DNA from: Sediminicoccus sp. KRV36
Lineage (GTDB): Bacteria > Pseudomonadota > Alphaproteobacteria > Acetobacterales > Acetobacteraceae
Direction: 5' to 3'
NCBI RefSeq assembly: GCF_023243115.1
Contig: NZ_CP085081.1
Coordinates: 2,728,001-2,792,000, forward strand
Length of the DNA: 64,000 bases
Under the pieces are notes generated by a model, which made no database searches, was not told the origin of the DNA, and saw only the letters and a list, made by a program, of their open reading frames with translations. The position numbers and the translations under genes are program-made. Below are positions 54,717 through 64,000 of the stretch, piece by piece; the first letter of the stretch is position 1, and each line of letters starts with the position of its first letter.

Positions 54717-55526
54717 CTACAGCAGCCCCTCGCGCCGGAAGCTCGTGTGCGTGCCGTTGCCGAGGATCAGGTGGTCATGCAGCACGATGTCGAGCACGCC
54801 GGCCGCGGCCTTCACCTGCTGCGTCATCTCGATATCCGAGCGGCTCGGCGTCGGATCGCCCGAGGGGTGGTTGTGCACCAGGATGAGGGCTGTGGCATGC
54901 AGCTCGATGGCGCGCTTCACCACCTCCCGCGGGTAAACCGGCGTGTGGTTCACGGTACCGCGCGCCTGGGCTTCATCGGCAATCAGGCGGTTCCGGCTGT
55001 CCAGGAACAACACGCGGAATTGCTCCACCTTCTCGCGCGCGAGGCGGGCGGTCAGGTAGTCCAGCAGCCGGTCCCAATTGTTCAGCACGGGCTGTTCGGC
55101 CACCTCGGCCTGCATCATGCGAAGGGCCGCGGCCTGCACCAGCTTCAGCGCGGCGACGCTGTGCGGCCCGAGGCCCCGCGTGGCGAGCAGAGTGTCATTC
55201 GGCGCCGCCATGAGCCCCGCGAAACTGCCATACTGGTTGATCAGGGATTTCGCGAGCGGCTTGGTGTCGCCGGTCTTGAAGGCGAAGAACAGCAGCATCT
55301 CCAGCACTTCGTAGTCGGCAAGCGCATCCGGGCCGCGATCCAGCAGCTTGTCCCGCATGCGGCCGCGATGGCCGTGCGGGCCGGTGGAAGCAAAGGGCGC
55401 TGGATGGCCGCCCCGGGTGAAGGGTTGCGGCGCTTCGGCGAAGCCGCGCGCCGGGGGGCGGAGGGGCGCTTCCGCCTGCACGGCGGCGCGGCGGCCGAAC
55501 CATTCACGAAGCCAAGCCACGCGCAT
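54717..55526 (-). CDS. radC: RadC-family JAB-domain protein
   Basis: A 269-residue RadC/YsdA-type protein. The N-terminal helix-hairpin-helix-like part (residues 55-130) contains DYEVLEMLLFF and LLATRGLGPHSVAALKL. The MPN/JAB site is HNHPSGDPTPSRSD (H218, H220, D231), complete. Despite the name, a DNA-repair role is unproven. It starts behind a strong hairpin (55534-55562) whose far end lies close to its ribosome site. Confidence 0.9.
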   Translation of the reverse strand: MRVAWLREWFGRRAAVQAEAPLRPPARGFAEAPQPFTRGGHPAPFASTGPHGHRGRMRDKLLDRGPDALADYEVLEMLLFFAFKTGDTKPLAKSLINQYGSFAGLMAAPNDTLLATRGLGPHSVAALKLVQAAALRMMQAEVAEQPVLNNWDRLLDYLTARLAREKVEQFRVLFLDSRNRLIADEAQARGTVNHTPVYPREVVKRAIELHATALILVHNHPSGDPTPSRSDIEMTQQVKAAAGVLDIVLHDHLILGNGTHTSFRREGLL

Positions 55527-55533
55527 TCCTTAA

Positions 55534-55562
55534 CCGAATTGCTACCCAAGGTAGCAATTCGG
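55534..55562. terminator. 13-bp perfect hairpin before radC
   Basis: CCGAATTGCTACC-CAA-GGTAGCAATTCGG has a 13-bp perfect stem and a three-base loop, and it is AT-rich for this genome. It lies in the 49-base gap between the molybdenum hydroxylase stop and the radC start, next to the radC ribosome site (AAGGA). It may act as a terminator, an attenuator or a ribosome-site control. Confidence 0.6.
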
Positions 55563-55575
55563 AAAAGAAATTCAA

Positions 55576-57825
55576 TCAATTACCTGTGGCAAGCACCCGC
55601 CACACCGCCTCGGGCGTTGCCGGCATCGCCACGTCAGCCCCCACCGCATCGCGGATCGCCGCCATGATGGCCTGGGGGGCGGCGATGCAGCCGGCCTGGC
55701 CTGTGCCCTTCACGCCCAGCCCATTGGCGAGCGTCGGCTGATCCTCGCGCAGTTCCACCCGCAGATCCGGCAGATCGGCCGCGCGTGGCATGGCGTAATC
55801 CATGAAGCCGGCGGAGAGGAGTTGCGCCGTCTCCGGATCATAGGCGATGCGCTCCATCAGCGCCTGGCCGATGCCCTGCGCCACGCCGCCCATCACCTGG
55901 CCGCGCGCCAGCATGGGGTTGAGCAGGCGGCCGTAGTCATCCACCGCCGTGTAGCGCAGCAGCCGGATCTCACCCGTCTCGGGGTCCAGCTCGATCTCGG
56001 CCGCGTGGGCGCCATTGGGGAAGGTGACGAGATCCACGCTATGGGCGACTTCACCCTCCAGCGTGCCTTCCTCGGTGGCGATTTCGGCCAGCGTCAGGCC
56101 GCGTCCATCGGGAAGGCCGAAGCGGCCGGCCGCATAGTGCAGCGCATCCGGCATGCATTGCAGCAGCCGCGCCGCGACCGAACGCCCATGCGCCAGCAAC
56201 ACGCCCGCCGCCTGGCGCATCGCCTCACCGCCCATATGCAGGCTGCGGGCGCCGCCATGCCCGTTGCCACGCTCGATGCGCGCGGTATCGGCCTGGACAT
56301 AGCGGATATCGGTGATCGGGATATCCAGCAGATGGGCGATGTATTGCGGAAAGCTCGTCTCATGCCCCTGCCCGTTGGACTGGGTGCCGATGGCAAGTTC
56401 CACCAGCCCATCGCTGGAGGCGCGCAGCCGCGCCCATTCGCCCGGCGCACCGCGCGCCGTTTCCAGGAAGCAGGTCAGGCCGAAACCGCGCCGCTTGCCG
56501 CGCGCCGCGCTCTCCGCCCGCCGGGCGGCAAATCCGGCGCGATCCGCCAGAACGGCGCATTCATCGAGGCGGGCGGCAAAATCGCCATCACGAATTTGCT
56601 GGCCCAGCGCCGTCCGATGCGGATAGGCGCGCACCATGTTCAGCGCCCGCAGCGCCTGCGGGTCACGGCCCGTTTCATGCGCCGCCGCCTCGATCATCAT
56701 CTCCACGATGAAATTCGCCTCGGGCTTGCCGGCGCCGCGATAGGCCTCCATCGGCGCGGTGTTGCTGAAGGCGCCGCGTGCGGTGAAATGGATGGCCGGG
56801 ATGTCGTAGCAGCCGCTCAATGCCGTGGCCGGCGTGTGGCTCGCGCAATAGGGTCCGTTGGAGGAGAGATAGGCTCCCATCTCCGAAACCGCATCCACCT
56901 CCAGCGCCAGGATGAGCCCTTCGGCGTCCAGCGCCAGCCGCGCCGTCGCATCCATGCCGCGACCATGGGCGGAGGCCGCGAAATCCTCGGCCATTTCCGC
57001 CACCCAGCGGATGGGCCGGCGCAGCAGGCGGGCGGCATGCAGCAGCACCACATGCTCGCCAAAGGCCACGTTCTTCACGCCAAACCCGCCGCCCACATCG
57101 GGTGCGAGCAGATGCAGCGCCTCGGGCGGGAGGCCCATGGCCGCGCAGATCTGCCCGCGGATGGCGTGCATGTTCTGCCCGTTGAGATGCAGCGTCAGCT
57201 GGCCATCCTCCAGCAGCGCCAGCGCCGCGCGCGGCTCGATCGGCGCGCAGGTCACGCGCTGGTTGGGGATGTGTCGCGTGGTGACATGCGCCGCCGCCTG
57301 CATGGCTGCCGCAACGGCCGCCGCATCGCCACGGCGCCAGACGAAAGCGAGGTTGCCCGGCACCTCGGCATGGAGCTGCGGCGCGCCTTGGGCCAAGGCG
57401 GCGCCAGTCGTGCTGACCGCGTCGAGCGGGGTGTAATCCACCTCGATCAGCTCGGCTGCATCCTCGGCCGCTTCGCGGGTTTCGGCGATGATGCAGGCTA
57501 CAGCCTCCCCCACATGCCGCACGCGGCCCTGCGCCAGCGCGGGGCGTGGCGGGATGAGCAGCGGACGCTCCGCCTCCAGGATGGGAAGGCAGGGCAGGCT
57601 GCCAATGCCACCCGCGCGAAGATCGGCCCCCGTCAGGATCAGCTGCACGCCGGGCACGGCCCGCGCCGCATCCAGCATGATCCCGCCCAACGCGGCATGG
57701 GCATGCGGGCTGCGCAGGAAATAGGCCTGCAGCGTGCCCTCCGGCGCGGCCTGGTCGCTCATGTAGCGCCCCTGCCCACGCAGGAAGCGATCATCCTCTA
57801 ATCGCCGGATGGATTGACCGAACAT
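55576..57825 (-). CDS. Molybdenum hydroxylase large subunit with altered catalytic residue
   Basis: A 749-residue xanthine dehydrogenase/CoxL-type molybdopterin subunit. MFGQSIRRLEDDRFLRGQGRY, the LLAPDVGGGFGVKN motif and AYRGAGKPEANF (form II CoxL-like) are present. In the C-terminal motif, normally KGxGEAG, residue 710 is Gln (VKGTGQAG; CAG at 55696-55698). This replaces the Glu that acts as the catalytic base in the family. No FAD or 2Fe-2S subunit gene is adjacent. It may be inactive or do other chemistry. Cofactor supply would need moaD/moaE-type genes. Confidence 0.87.
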   Translation of the reverse strand: MFGQSIRRLEDDRFLRGQGRYMSDQAAPEGTLQAYFLRSPHAHAALGGIMLDAARAVPGVQLILTGADLRAGGIGSLPCLPILEAERPLLIPPRPALAQGRVRHVGEAVACIIAETREAAEDAAELIEVDYTPLDAVSTTGAALAQGAPQLHAEVPGNLAFVWRRGDAAAVAAAMQAAAHVTTRHIPNQRVTCAPIEPRAALALLEDGQLTLHLNGQNMHAIRGQICAAMGLPPEALHLLAPDVGGGFGVKNVAFGEHVVLLHAARLLRRPIRWVAEMAEDFAASAHGRGMDATARLALDAEGLILALEVDAVSEMGAYLSSNGPYCASHTPATALSGCYDIPAIHFTARGAFSNTAPMEAYRGAGKPEANFIVEMMIEAAAHETGRDPQALRALNMVRAYPHRTALGQQIRDGDFAARLDECAVLADRAGFAARRAESAARGKRRGFGLTCFLETARGAPGEWARLRASSDGLVELAIGTQSNGQGHETSFPQYIAHLLDIPITDIRYVQADTARIERGNGHGGARSLHMGGEAMRQAAGVLLAHGRSVAARLLQCMPDALHYAAGRFGLPDGRGLTLAEIATEEGTLEGEVAHSVDLVTFPNGAHAAEIELDPETGEIRLLRYTAVDDYGRLLNPMLARGQVMGGVAQGIGQALMERIAYDPETAQLLSAGFMDYAMPRAADLPDLRVELREDQPTLANGLGVKGTGQAGCIAAPQAIMAAIRDAVGADVAMPATPEAVWRVLATGN

Positions 57826-57876
57826 GCGTGCCTCCCGAAAGCCCCGGGCGGTTTTACGATGAAATGTCGCGCCGCG

Positions 57877-59964
57877 TCAGGCCGCCCGCATTTCCCCCAG
57901 CATGACCGAGAGCTCCGCACGCAGCGCCTCGCCCTCGCCGGCCACGGTATCCGTGCTGCCGGTGAGCTGCGCCACGGCGCGCTGGGCCGCCGCCACACCC
58001 TCCCCCACGGCCTGGATCTGCGTCGAGACGGCATCCGTTCCGGCCGCCGCCTCGGCCACATTGCGGGCGATTTCACGCGTGGCGGCCCCCTGCTGCTCCA
58101 CGGCGGCGGCGATGGCGCCCGCCACCTCATTGATCTCGGCCACCACGGCGCCGATGCCCTGGATGGAGCGCACCGCGGCCCCCGCCGCCGCCTGGATCGC
58201 GCTGATCTGCGCGCCGATATCGCCCGTCGCGCGGCCGGTCTGCGCGGCCAGGCTCTTGACCTCGCTTGCCACCACCGCGAAGCCCTTGCCAGCCTCGCCC
58301 GCGCGCGCCGCCTCGATGGTGGCGTTGAGTGCGAGGAGATTGGTCTGCCCGGCGATATCGCTGATCAGCCGCACCACTTCGCCAATCCTTTCGGCTGCGC
58401 TCGTCAACTCGCGCATGGTCTCATCGGTGCGCTGGGTCTCGTCCAGGGCGCGGCCCGCCACCTGGGCCGCCTGGGCCACCTGGCGGGTGATTTCGCCGAC
58501 CGAGGCTGCAAGCTCCTCGGCGGCCGCGGCGACCGTCTGCACATTGCCGCTGGCCTGGCCGGCACTGGCGGAAACCTCGCCCGATTGCAGCGCCGTCTGA
58601 TCGGCGCTTTCGCGCAGGGCATGGGCGGCCCCGCGCAATGCGCCGACCTGCTCGCCCAGCCGTTCCGCCACGCCGCCGATCGAGCCTTCGATCCGCTGTG
58701 CCAAAGCGAGTCGCGCGGCACGGCGCTCGCCCTCGGTCGCGAGGCGCTGGGCCTCCGCCGCGCGCTCCAGCGCCTCGGCGCGGGCAGCCTCCAGCCGCAT
58801 CGCTTCCAGCCCCTGGGCCAGCTTGGCGAACTCGTCGCCTCCCTCGGTGCCCGGCACTTCCGTCGCATAGTCACGCGCCTTCAGCCGTGCCGTGGCCGCA
58901 TCAAGCCGGGCCAAAGGCCGCAGCACGCGGCGCAGCAGCAGCCAACCCGAGAGAAGCAGCCCCAGCACCGCCGCGATAACGACCGCGAGTGCCACGCCGG
59001 CGCGCCACTCGGCCGCCCACACCAGCCCCGCCAGACGTTCCTCGGTGACCAGCGTGGCGGCGTCGCGCACCGCCAGCAGGCCGCCGATCAGGGGTGTGGT
59101 GCGCTCGATGAAGGCCGGGCCGCTCATGCGATGGGGCCCGGCTTCGGCCTGGGCATGGGCGAGGTTGCGGAATTCCTCGAAATAGCGCTGCCGCGCCACG
59201 TTGATCGCGGCCACCAGCCGAGGTTCCACCCGGACCGTGGGGTCCGCCTCGATCAGGCGCCAGGCGATATCCACCGCACCGCGTGAGGCTTGCACCGTGG
59301 CGCGTTCCTCCGGCGTCAGCGCGCGATTGCCGGAGATGACATTGGCCACCGTGCTGCGCTCCCGCCCCGCGGCGTCACGCGCCAGCCAGGAGCCCTGCTT
59401 GAGGGTGTTGACCCGCGCCACCATGGGATCAATCGCCCCGCCCTGTTGCAGCAGCGTGGCCCAGATGCCCTGTTGCAGTTCGACGAAGCCGGACATCTCG
59501 CGGAAGAAGCCGCCCCGGGCGAATTCGGCCTGGCGTTCCGCCATGGGGCGGGCCAGCTCCGCATCGGCCCGGCTGCGCAGGCTGGCCAGGCGCGTGAGGC
59601 CCTGCTCCAGCTCGCGCAGCATGCGCGCCACGTCGCTGCCCTGGCTGCGCTGCATGGCGCCGCGCACCTCCGCCAGCTTGGCATCGAGCTGCTGGCGATG
59701 CCGCCCGATCGCGGCCTGGTTGTCAGCCGAGACGGCGGACGCGGCGCCGAGCGCCGCATTCGTGATGGCCCGCTCCAGCAGGAGTTCGAACAACCCCTCA
59801 TTCAGCCGATTGCCGGCATGGTCCATGCGCAGCGCCTGGGCGGCGGCGCCCCACTCCACCCAGGCGGCGCGAAGCGACAGGCCAGCAGGCACGATGGCGA
59901 GGCCCGCAAGCAGCAGGCACCCCCCCAGGATCGGGGCGCGCACGGAGCGCAGAATGGACGACAT
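57877..59964 (-). CDS. Methyl-accepting chemotaxis protein
   Basis: A 695-residue chemoreceptor. A TM segment near the N-terminus (about residues 12-32) precedes a large, mostly helical periplasmic domain, possibly NIT-like but not certain. TM2 (about residue 315), a HAMP domain and the signalling hairpin tip ([20 protein letters not shown]) follow. It feeds CheA/CheW; no che genes are seen in the window. ATG 59964 is preferred over a further upstream start. Ligand unknown. Its 3' end lies about 50 bases before the hydroxylase gene start. Confidence 0.9.
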   Translation of the reverse strand: MSSILRSVRAPILGGCLLLAGLAIVPAGLSLRAAWVEWGAAAQALRMDHAGNRLNEGLFELLLERAITNAALGAASAVSADNQAAIGRHRQQLDAKLAEVRGAMQRSQGSDVARMLRELEQGLTRLASLRSRADAELARPMAERQAEFARGGFFREMSGFVELQQGIWATLLQQGGAIDPMVARVNTLKQGSWLARDAAGRERSTVANVISGNRALTPEERATVQASRGAVDIAWRLIEADPTVRVEPRLVAAINVARQRYFEEFRNLAHAQAEAGPHRMSGPAFIERTTPLIGGLLAVRDAATLVTEERLAGLVWAAEWRAGVALAVVIAAVLGLLLSGWLLLRRVLRPLARLDAATARLKARDYATEVPGTEGGDEFAKLAQGLEAMRLEAARAEALERAAEAQRLATEGERRAARLALAQRIEGSIGGVAERLGEQVGALRGAAHALRESADQTALQSGEVSASAGQASGNVQTVAAAAEELAASVGEITRQVAQAAQVAGRALDETQRTDETMRELTSAAERIGEVVRLISDIAGQTNLLALNATIEAARAGEAGKGFAVVASEVKSLAAQTGRATGDIGAQISAIQAAAGAAVRSIQGIGAVVAEINEVAGAIAAAVEQQGAATREIARNVAEAAAGTDAVSTQIQAVGEGVAAAQRAVAQLTGSTDTVAGEGEALRAELSVMLGEMRAA

Positions 59965-60023
59965 GCCACACCTCAAAGGGTTCAGAATGTCCGGACCATC
60001 CACCGCCGGGCGTGAAAAATCCG

Positions 60024-63000
60024 CTAACGCCCCGGCCGCGTCGCTTCCGCCAGTCCGAACATGCCGCGCAGGAAGCCGGGCGTGACCATGGCCAGCGGGT
60101 TGACCGTCACTTCCGCGTCATCGGGGGGGCCTTGCGCGCGGAAGGTGGCCGCGAAAACGCCGCCGCCGGCTTCGGGGCTGAAAAGGCGGCCGACCAGCGG
60201 CAAATTCCCCAGCAGCGTGTTGAAGAAATAGGCCGGCACGATGGTGCCATCGAGGTCCAGGATCACGCGCTCCCGCAGCACCCGCCCACGCGCCGTCAGC
60301 CCGAGCGAGGCAGAGAATGCCCGCGCGTCGTTCAGCCGCAGCTCGGTCGCTGAGAGGCTGAAGGGCACCACGGCGCGGCTGAACACCAGGCCCGATCCGC
60401 CCTGCACCGCCTCCACCAGCCCAAACAGCGTCATCGCCTGGAGCAGCTTGCCGAGGGCCGGGGCATTGCGGACGGTAAAGCTCTCGAGCTCCGCGGTGCC
60501 GGTCAGCGGCACGCCGGGGCGGGATTCGGCGTATTCCGCATTCACCTGCATCCGCCCGCCATCAATGGTGCCGATCAGCCCCATGGCCCGCAGCAAGGCG
60601 CCGCCATCCTCGGCGGTGCCGCGCAATTGCCGCGCCTCGCCGCGCGGCGTCATGGTGAGTTCAAAGGCGCCGGCCTGGCGGCTGGTGCGGCCGCGCACCA
60701 TGGCCTCGCGCAGTACGCCGGCCGTATCCAGCCGGCCGCGCGCCTGGGCGGAAAACACGTCCCGCCCTGGGGCGAGCATCACCTGGTCAAAGCGCAAATC
60801 CAGCGAGAGCGGCGTCTGGGTGGTTGGCTCGGCAGCGGGGGCGGGCTCGCGCTCGCGTGCGGCCCCGCCCGCGACATGCCCGGCCGGGCCAAAGATGGAG
60901 CGCAGATCCAGCACCGGCCCGCGCAGGGTGATCGCCCAGGGGCCGCCCGGCGTCGTGGGGGCCCGCGCATCGCCAACGAGGCGGCTCCCGCCAAAGCCGG
61001 TCTCCTGCAATTCGACGCGCTCGATCCGCCCGGCGCGCGCAACGGCACGCGCCCGCAGGGCCAATTCCAGCGCCTCGATGCGAATGCCCTCGATGCTGGT
61101 GATCTGGTCGCCTTGCAGCCGCAGCACGGCCTCGGCCCGGCCGGGGCTGCCGGCGGGCTTGGTCCAGCCCAGCGGCGTGAAGCTCAGCACCGAATCCCGC
61201 AGATCGCCCCGCAGATTGACCACATATTGGCCGTTGCGCCGCCGCTCGGTCCGCGCCTCCAGCGCCACCGGGCCGCTCAGCAGCCCGCCGGTGTCAAAGC
61301 CCAGTTCGGCGATGCGCCTCGCATCCGCCCGTGCTGTCAGCACCTCCCGCGTGACGATCTGGCTGGCCGGGCCAGGGCGGAAATCAGCCTCGACCGCGAC
61401 GCGGACGGGCACCGTGTTCAGCACCGCCGCGCCATTGAGGCGCAGCTGGTCATTCTCGATCGTCATCTCGAAATTCGCATCTTCGAGATCGCGGTTGAAC
61501 AGCACCCGCGTAAGGCGCGCGTTGCTGACCCGGGCCTCGGCACTCAGCCGGACCATTTCGGGCGGCAGCGCCTCGATCAGCGGAAAGGCGATATTGATCC
61601 GGCCCACCTGCGTGCCGGAGGCCACCTGGACGGGAAAGGGACGGCGCTCGAACAGCTTGAGGCGCGGGTGGCGCAGCAGGGCCACCGTCTCGGTCAGCGG
61701 CCCGGCCATGTTGATGGACATCTCGGTATTGGGCAGGGCATCGGGCGGCAGCAGGAAACGCAGGGTGGAGCCACGCAACTCCAGGCCGCCCGGCTGGCCC
61801 GCGCCATTGTCCTGGCGGCCCGCCGTGGTCTGCACGGTGATTTCCGTCAGGGTAAAATTGGCGCGGCCGGCCACACCGCGCATCGGCGGGATGGGGCGCA
61901 GCCAATGCAGCACGCCTTGCTGCAGCTCCGCCTCGCCCGAGACTTCGGTCACCTGCGCGGCGGCGAGACCTGCCGCGCTTTCGGCCCGCAGGCGCCAGCG
62001 GCCGTTGCTGACCTCACCCGCGGGGATGTTCTCGACGATCCAGGAGCGGGCGCCATGCGCCACCGCCCTCGGCCAAAGAATGGGCAGGTCAGCGAAGGAG
62101 AGCCGGTCCAGCTCCAGGTCCAGCGCGCCGCTCCAGCGCCCCGCATCCAGCCCCGCGGCGCCCGAGGCACTGACGGTGCTGGCCGGGCGGTCGGGGACGC
62201 CCAGGCGCAGGTTGAGCGAGTCCAGCACCAACTGCGTGGCGTTGGCGCTGCCCCGGATTTCTCCGCTCTGGAGCTCGATGCCCGCCCCTTCCGGTGTCAC
62301 CACCCGGGTCGCTGCCAGGTTGACGGAGAGGTTGCCGCCAAGCGGCCGCCAGTCGCCAAAGGCCGCATCCGTGGCGAAGTCCAGGCTGGCATTGCCCGCA
62401 TGCAGCATCCCGCGCGGCAGGCTGCGGCGGACGGCGTCACGCGCATCCATCGCCACACCCTCGGGCCAGAGGCGCGGAATATCGGTCAGGTCCAGATGCT
62501 CAAGGCCGATGGTCAGGCTGCCGGTCCAGCCCTCGCCCTCGCGCGTCAGCCGGCCATCGGCCAGCAGCAGCGTGCCTTCCTTGGCCCTGCCCGGGTCCGG
62601 CTTGAGGCGCAGGCTGAGCCCGTCGAGCGCGAGGCGCGCCGGACTGGCATTGATCTGGAATTCGGCGCGGTCCACCGCCAGGGCCTGGCCATCCGGCGTG
62701 ACGAGCTGCGCATCGGCCAGAATGGCCATCAGGCTGCCACTCAGCGGTCGCCAGGTGTTGAAGGCGGCATCGGCGGCGAGGCCGAGGCGCAGGGTGGCTT
62801 CGGCCAGCGTGCCATTGGGCAGGGCCAGCCGGGCCGCTTCCCGCGCCTCGGGGGCCAGGCCCTCGGGCCACAGGCGTGGCAGGTCGGCGAGGTCCAGCCG
62901 GGCCACGGCGGCATTCACGCCGCCCTCCCACCCCGCCTGACCGCGCGTCAGGTCGCCATCGGCTGTCAGCACCATGCCCTCGGTGCCGGCCAGTTGCAGC

Positions 63001-64000
63001 ACGGCTTCCTCGAGCACGATCCTGGACCGATCGCCCAGAAGCCGCGCCGAGAGCCGCGTGAAGGGCAGCCGCGAATCACCCGCCAGCCGCAGATCGCCGC
63101 CCTGCTCGGCCTGCAGGGTCAGGCCAAAGCCGGTGGGGCGCCCGGACGCGTCGAACTCGCCCGAGGCCTGGATCGCCACGGGGGCGTCGAGCATGCGAAG
63201 CGGGGCCAGGGGCGGCAGGATCTCCGCCACATCGCCGGGGCGCAGCACGGGCAGGTCCATTCGCAGGGAGAAGCGCAGCGGCGAGCCCCGGATGCGGCCC
63301 AGCAGATGCACCGGGATATCCACGCCGGCCACCCGCAGCGTCGCCTCGCCATCGCCCTCCACGCCGCCATGGGCCAGGCGGCGCAACTCCATCTGCGGGT
63401 CCTGCAGCGCCCAATCCCGGCCGAGTGCCGCATCGCGGATCGTCACATGCCCGCCCGTCACGCGAATGCGGCGGAGCGAGGTGTGCGTGGCGCGCTCCTC
63501 GGGCGGGGCCATGAGATCGGCCAGCATCTCGCCGGTGTCATCCGGGGCGTCGGTGGCGGGGGTATCGCCCGCCGGGCTGGCCTGAGCAGTGGCGCTGCCG
63601 CCGATATCCAGCGCCAGCGCGCCCTCGGTATCGCGCAGCAGCGTCAGGGTCGGCCCGTTCAGCTCGATGGTGGCGGGCGCCAGCACACCCCGCAGCAGCG
63701 GGCCGAGTGCCAGCGTCATGCTGGCATCGGGCAGGCTGGCGCGCAGATGCCCGGCACGGTCATGCAAGGTCACGCCGGAGAGGCGAATATCCAGCGGCGC
63801 GCCATCGCCATGCCAACCCTCCCACGCGATGGCCGCGCGGCGAATGGCCAGCCGCGCCTCGCCATCCGGGCGGTTCACCGCGGCTTCGATGCGGCGCGCC
63901 AGGAAGCTGGTCTCTACCTCTCCCTTGGAGAGCCGCCAGGCGAAGACGCCCACGGCCAGCCCGAGCAGCATCGGCATGGCCACCACGAGGCCGAGGCCCA
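60024..64000 (-). CDS. Large AsmA/YhdP-family protein (5' end outside window)
   Basis: At least 1320 residues of an AsmA-like, YhdP/DUF3971 protein. A hydrophobic N-terminal segment ([16 protein letters not shown]) is followed by long beta-rich repeats. The C-terminal region [20 protein letters not shown] and then [15 protein letters not shown] is the family signature. Such proteins are thought to carry phospholipids to the outer membrane. The frame stays open to the window edge, so the true start lies upstream; GTG 63986 is only the first internal start. It is read on the minus strand and ends 59 bases before the chemoreceptor ATG. Confidence 0.85.
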   Translation of the reverse strand, partial: GLGLVVAMPMLLGLAVGVFAWRLSKGEVETSFLARRIEAAVNRPDGEARLAIRRAAIAWEGWHGDGAPLDIRLSGVTLHDRAGHLRASLPDASMTLALGPLLRGVLAPATIELNGPTLTLLRDTEGALALDIGGSATAQASPAGDTPATDAPDDTGEMLADLMAPPEERATHTSLRRIRVTGGHVTIRDAALGRDWALQDPQMELRRLAHGGVEGDGEATLRVAGVDIPVHLLGRIRGSPLRFSLRMDLPVLRPGDVAEILPPLAPLRMLDAPVAIQASGEFDASGRPTGFGLTLQAEQGGDLRLAGDSRLPFTRLSARLLGDRSRIVLEEAVLQLAGTEGMVLTADGDLTRGQAGWEGGVNAAVARLDLADLPRLWPEGLAPEAREAARLALPNGTLAEATLRLGLAADAAFNTWRPLSGSLMAILADAQLVTPDGQALAVDRAEFQINASPARLALDGLSLRLKPDPGRAKEGTLLLADGRLTREGEGWTGSLTIGLEHLDLTDIPRLWPEGVAMDARDAVRRSLPRGMLHAGNASLDFATDAAFGDWRPLGGNLSVNLAATRVVTPEGAGIELQSGEIRGSANATQLVLDSLNLRLGVPDRPASTVSASGAAGLDAGRWSGALDLELDRLSFADLPILWPRAVAHGARSWIVENIPAGEVSNGRWRLRAESAAGLAAAQVTEVSGEAELQQGVLHWLRPIPPMRGVAGRANFTLTEITVQTTAGRQDNGAGQPGGLELRGSTLRFLLPPDALPNTEMSINMAGPLTETVALLRHPRLKLFERRPFPVQVASGTQVGRINIAFPLIEALPPEMVRLSAEARVSNARLTRVLFNRDLEDANFEMTIENDQLRLNGAAVLNTVPVRVAVEADFRPGPASQIVTREVLTARADARRIAELGFDTGGLLSGPVALEARTERRRNGQYVVNLRGDLRDSVLSFTPLGWTKPAGSPGRAEAVLRLQGDQITSIEGIRIEALELALRARAVARAGRIERVELQETGFGGSRLVGDARAPTTPGGPWAITLRGPVLDLRSIFGPAGHVAGGAAREREPAPAAEPTTQTPLSLDLRFDQVMLAPGRDVFSAQARGRLDTAGVLREAMVRGRTSRQAGAFELTMTPRGEARQLRGTAEDGGALLRAMGLIGTIDGGRMQVNAEYAESRPGVPLTGTAELESFTVRNAPALGKLLQAMTLFGLVEAVQGGSGLVFSRAVVPFSLSATELRLNDARAFSASLGLTARGRVLRERVILDLDGTIVPAYFFNTLLGNLPLVGRLFSPEAGGGVFAATFRAQGPPDDAEVTVNPLAMVTPGFLRGMFGLAEATRPGR

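Noticed and set aside
55822..57801. 659-codon plus-strand frame
   Set aside because: It is antisense to the molybdenum hydroxylase gene, with only composition-driven openness and no recognisable domain.
60241..62940. 899-codon plus-strand frame
   Set aside because: It is antisense to the AsmA-like gene and Ser/Arg/Pro-rich, as expected of the complementary frame.

Overview
The window reads as chromosomal DNA of a high-GC alphaproteobacterium, most likely from the Acetobacteraceae and near Roseomonas. The grounds are very high GC3, a hopanoid-associated HpnK, a circularly permuted two-piece tmRNA beside the alpha-type SspB adaptor, two TctC/Bug binding proteins, a CaiB/BaiF CoA transferase and ThyX. 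This placement is inferred from gene content, not from a marker-gene tree.

Layout. 1-2.4 kb: hpnK, a pteridine-reductase-like SDR and folB, the last two separated by a 24-bp tandem repeat. 2.4-8.1 kb: an AT-rich gap with a perfect DnaA box, then uvrC, pgsA, a lipoprotein gene, moaD, moaE and a polytopic membrane protein. 8.1-14.2 kb (minus): a three-part heavy-metal RND efflux system, with a 57-bp repeat ORF filling the gap between the membrane fusion and RND genes. 14.3-20.2 kb: an M23 peptidase and xseA (minus), then purD, a MetY-type sulfhydrylase and hemB. 20.2-22.5 kb: a low-GC pair, GSCFA protein plus WcbI-like acetyltransferase, that looks acquired. 22.5-27 kb: a broken alpha/beta-hydrolase end, a TctC protein, a TPR protein, an intact hydrolase and a CoA transferase. 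27.2-31.1 kb: methyltransferase, aldehyde dehydrogenase, unknown protein and glycosyltransferase.

31.1-39.3 kb: degP, hflC and hflK (minus), apbC/mrp, an MmcQ/YjbR protein and a cupin (plus), then a PfkB kinase, an HD hydrolase and thyX (minus). 39.4-40.3 kb: ssrA and sspB, a tag and its delivery adaptor side by side. 40.4-43.6 kb: a second TctC gene and a DUF3604 protein. 43.7-48.3 kb: class I and class II fumarases with DUF1272, RidA, VOC and ribbon-helix-helix genes between or after them. 48.4-52 kb (minus): MBL hydrolase, two DMT transporters and a MaoC-type dehydratase. 52-54.7 kb: methyltransferase, polyprenyl-phosphate glycosyltransferase, small flippase-like protein and GNAT. 54.7-64 kb (minus): radC, an orphan molybdenum hydroxylase subunit whose usual catalytic Glu is Gln, a chemoreceptor and an AsmA/YhdP-like protein cut by the window edge.

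Genes are tightly packed, with many 1-10 bp overlaps that imply translational coupling. No rRNA, intact tRNA, CRISPR array, insertion sequence or prophage was seen. The best candidates for something unusual are the ATA start of the GSCFA gene, the Glu-to-Gln hydroxylase, the repeat-encoded ORF inside the metal-efflux operon, and the in-frame 24-bp repeat before folB.
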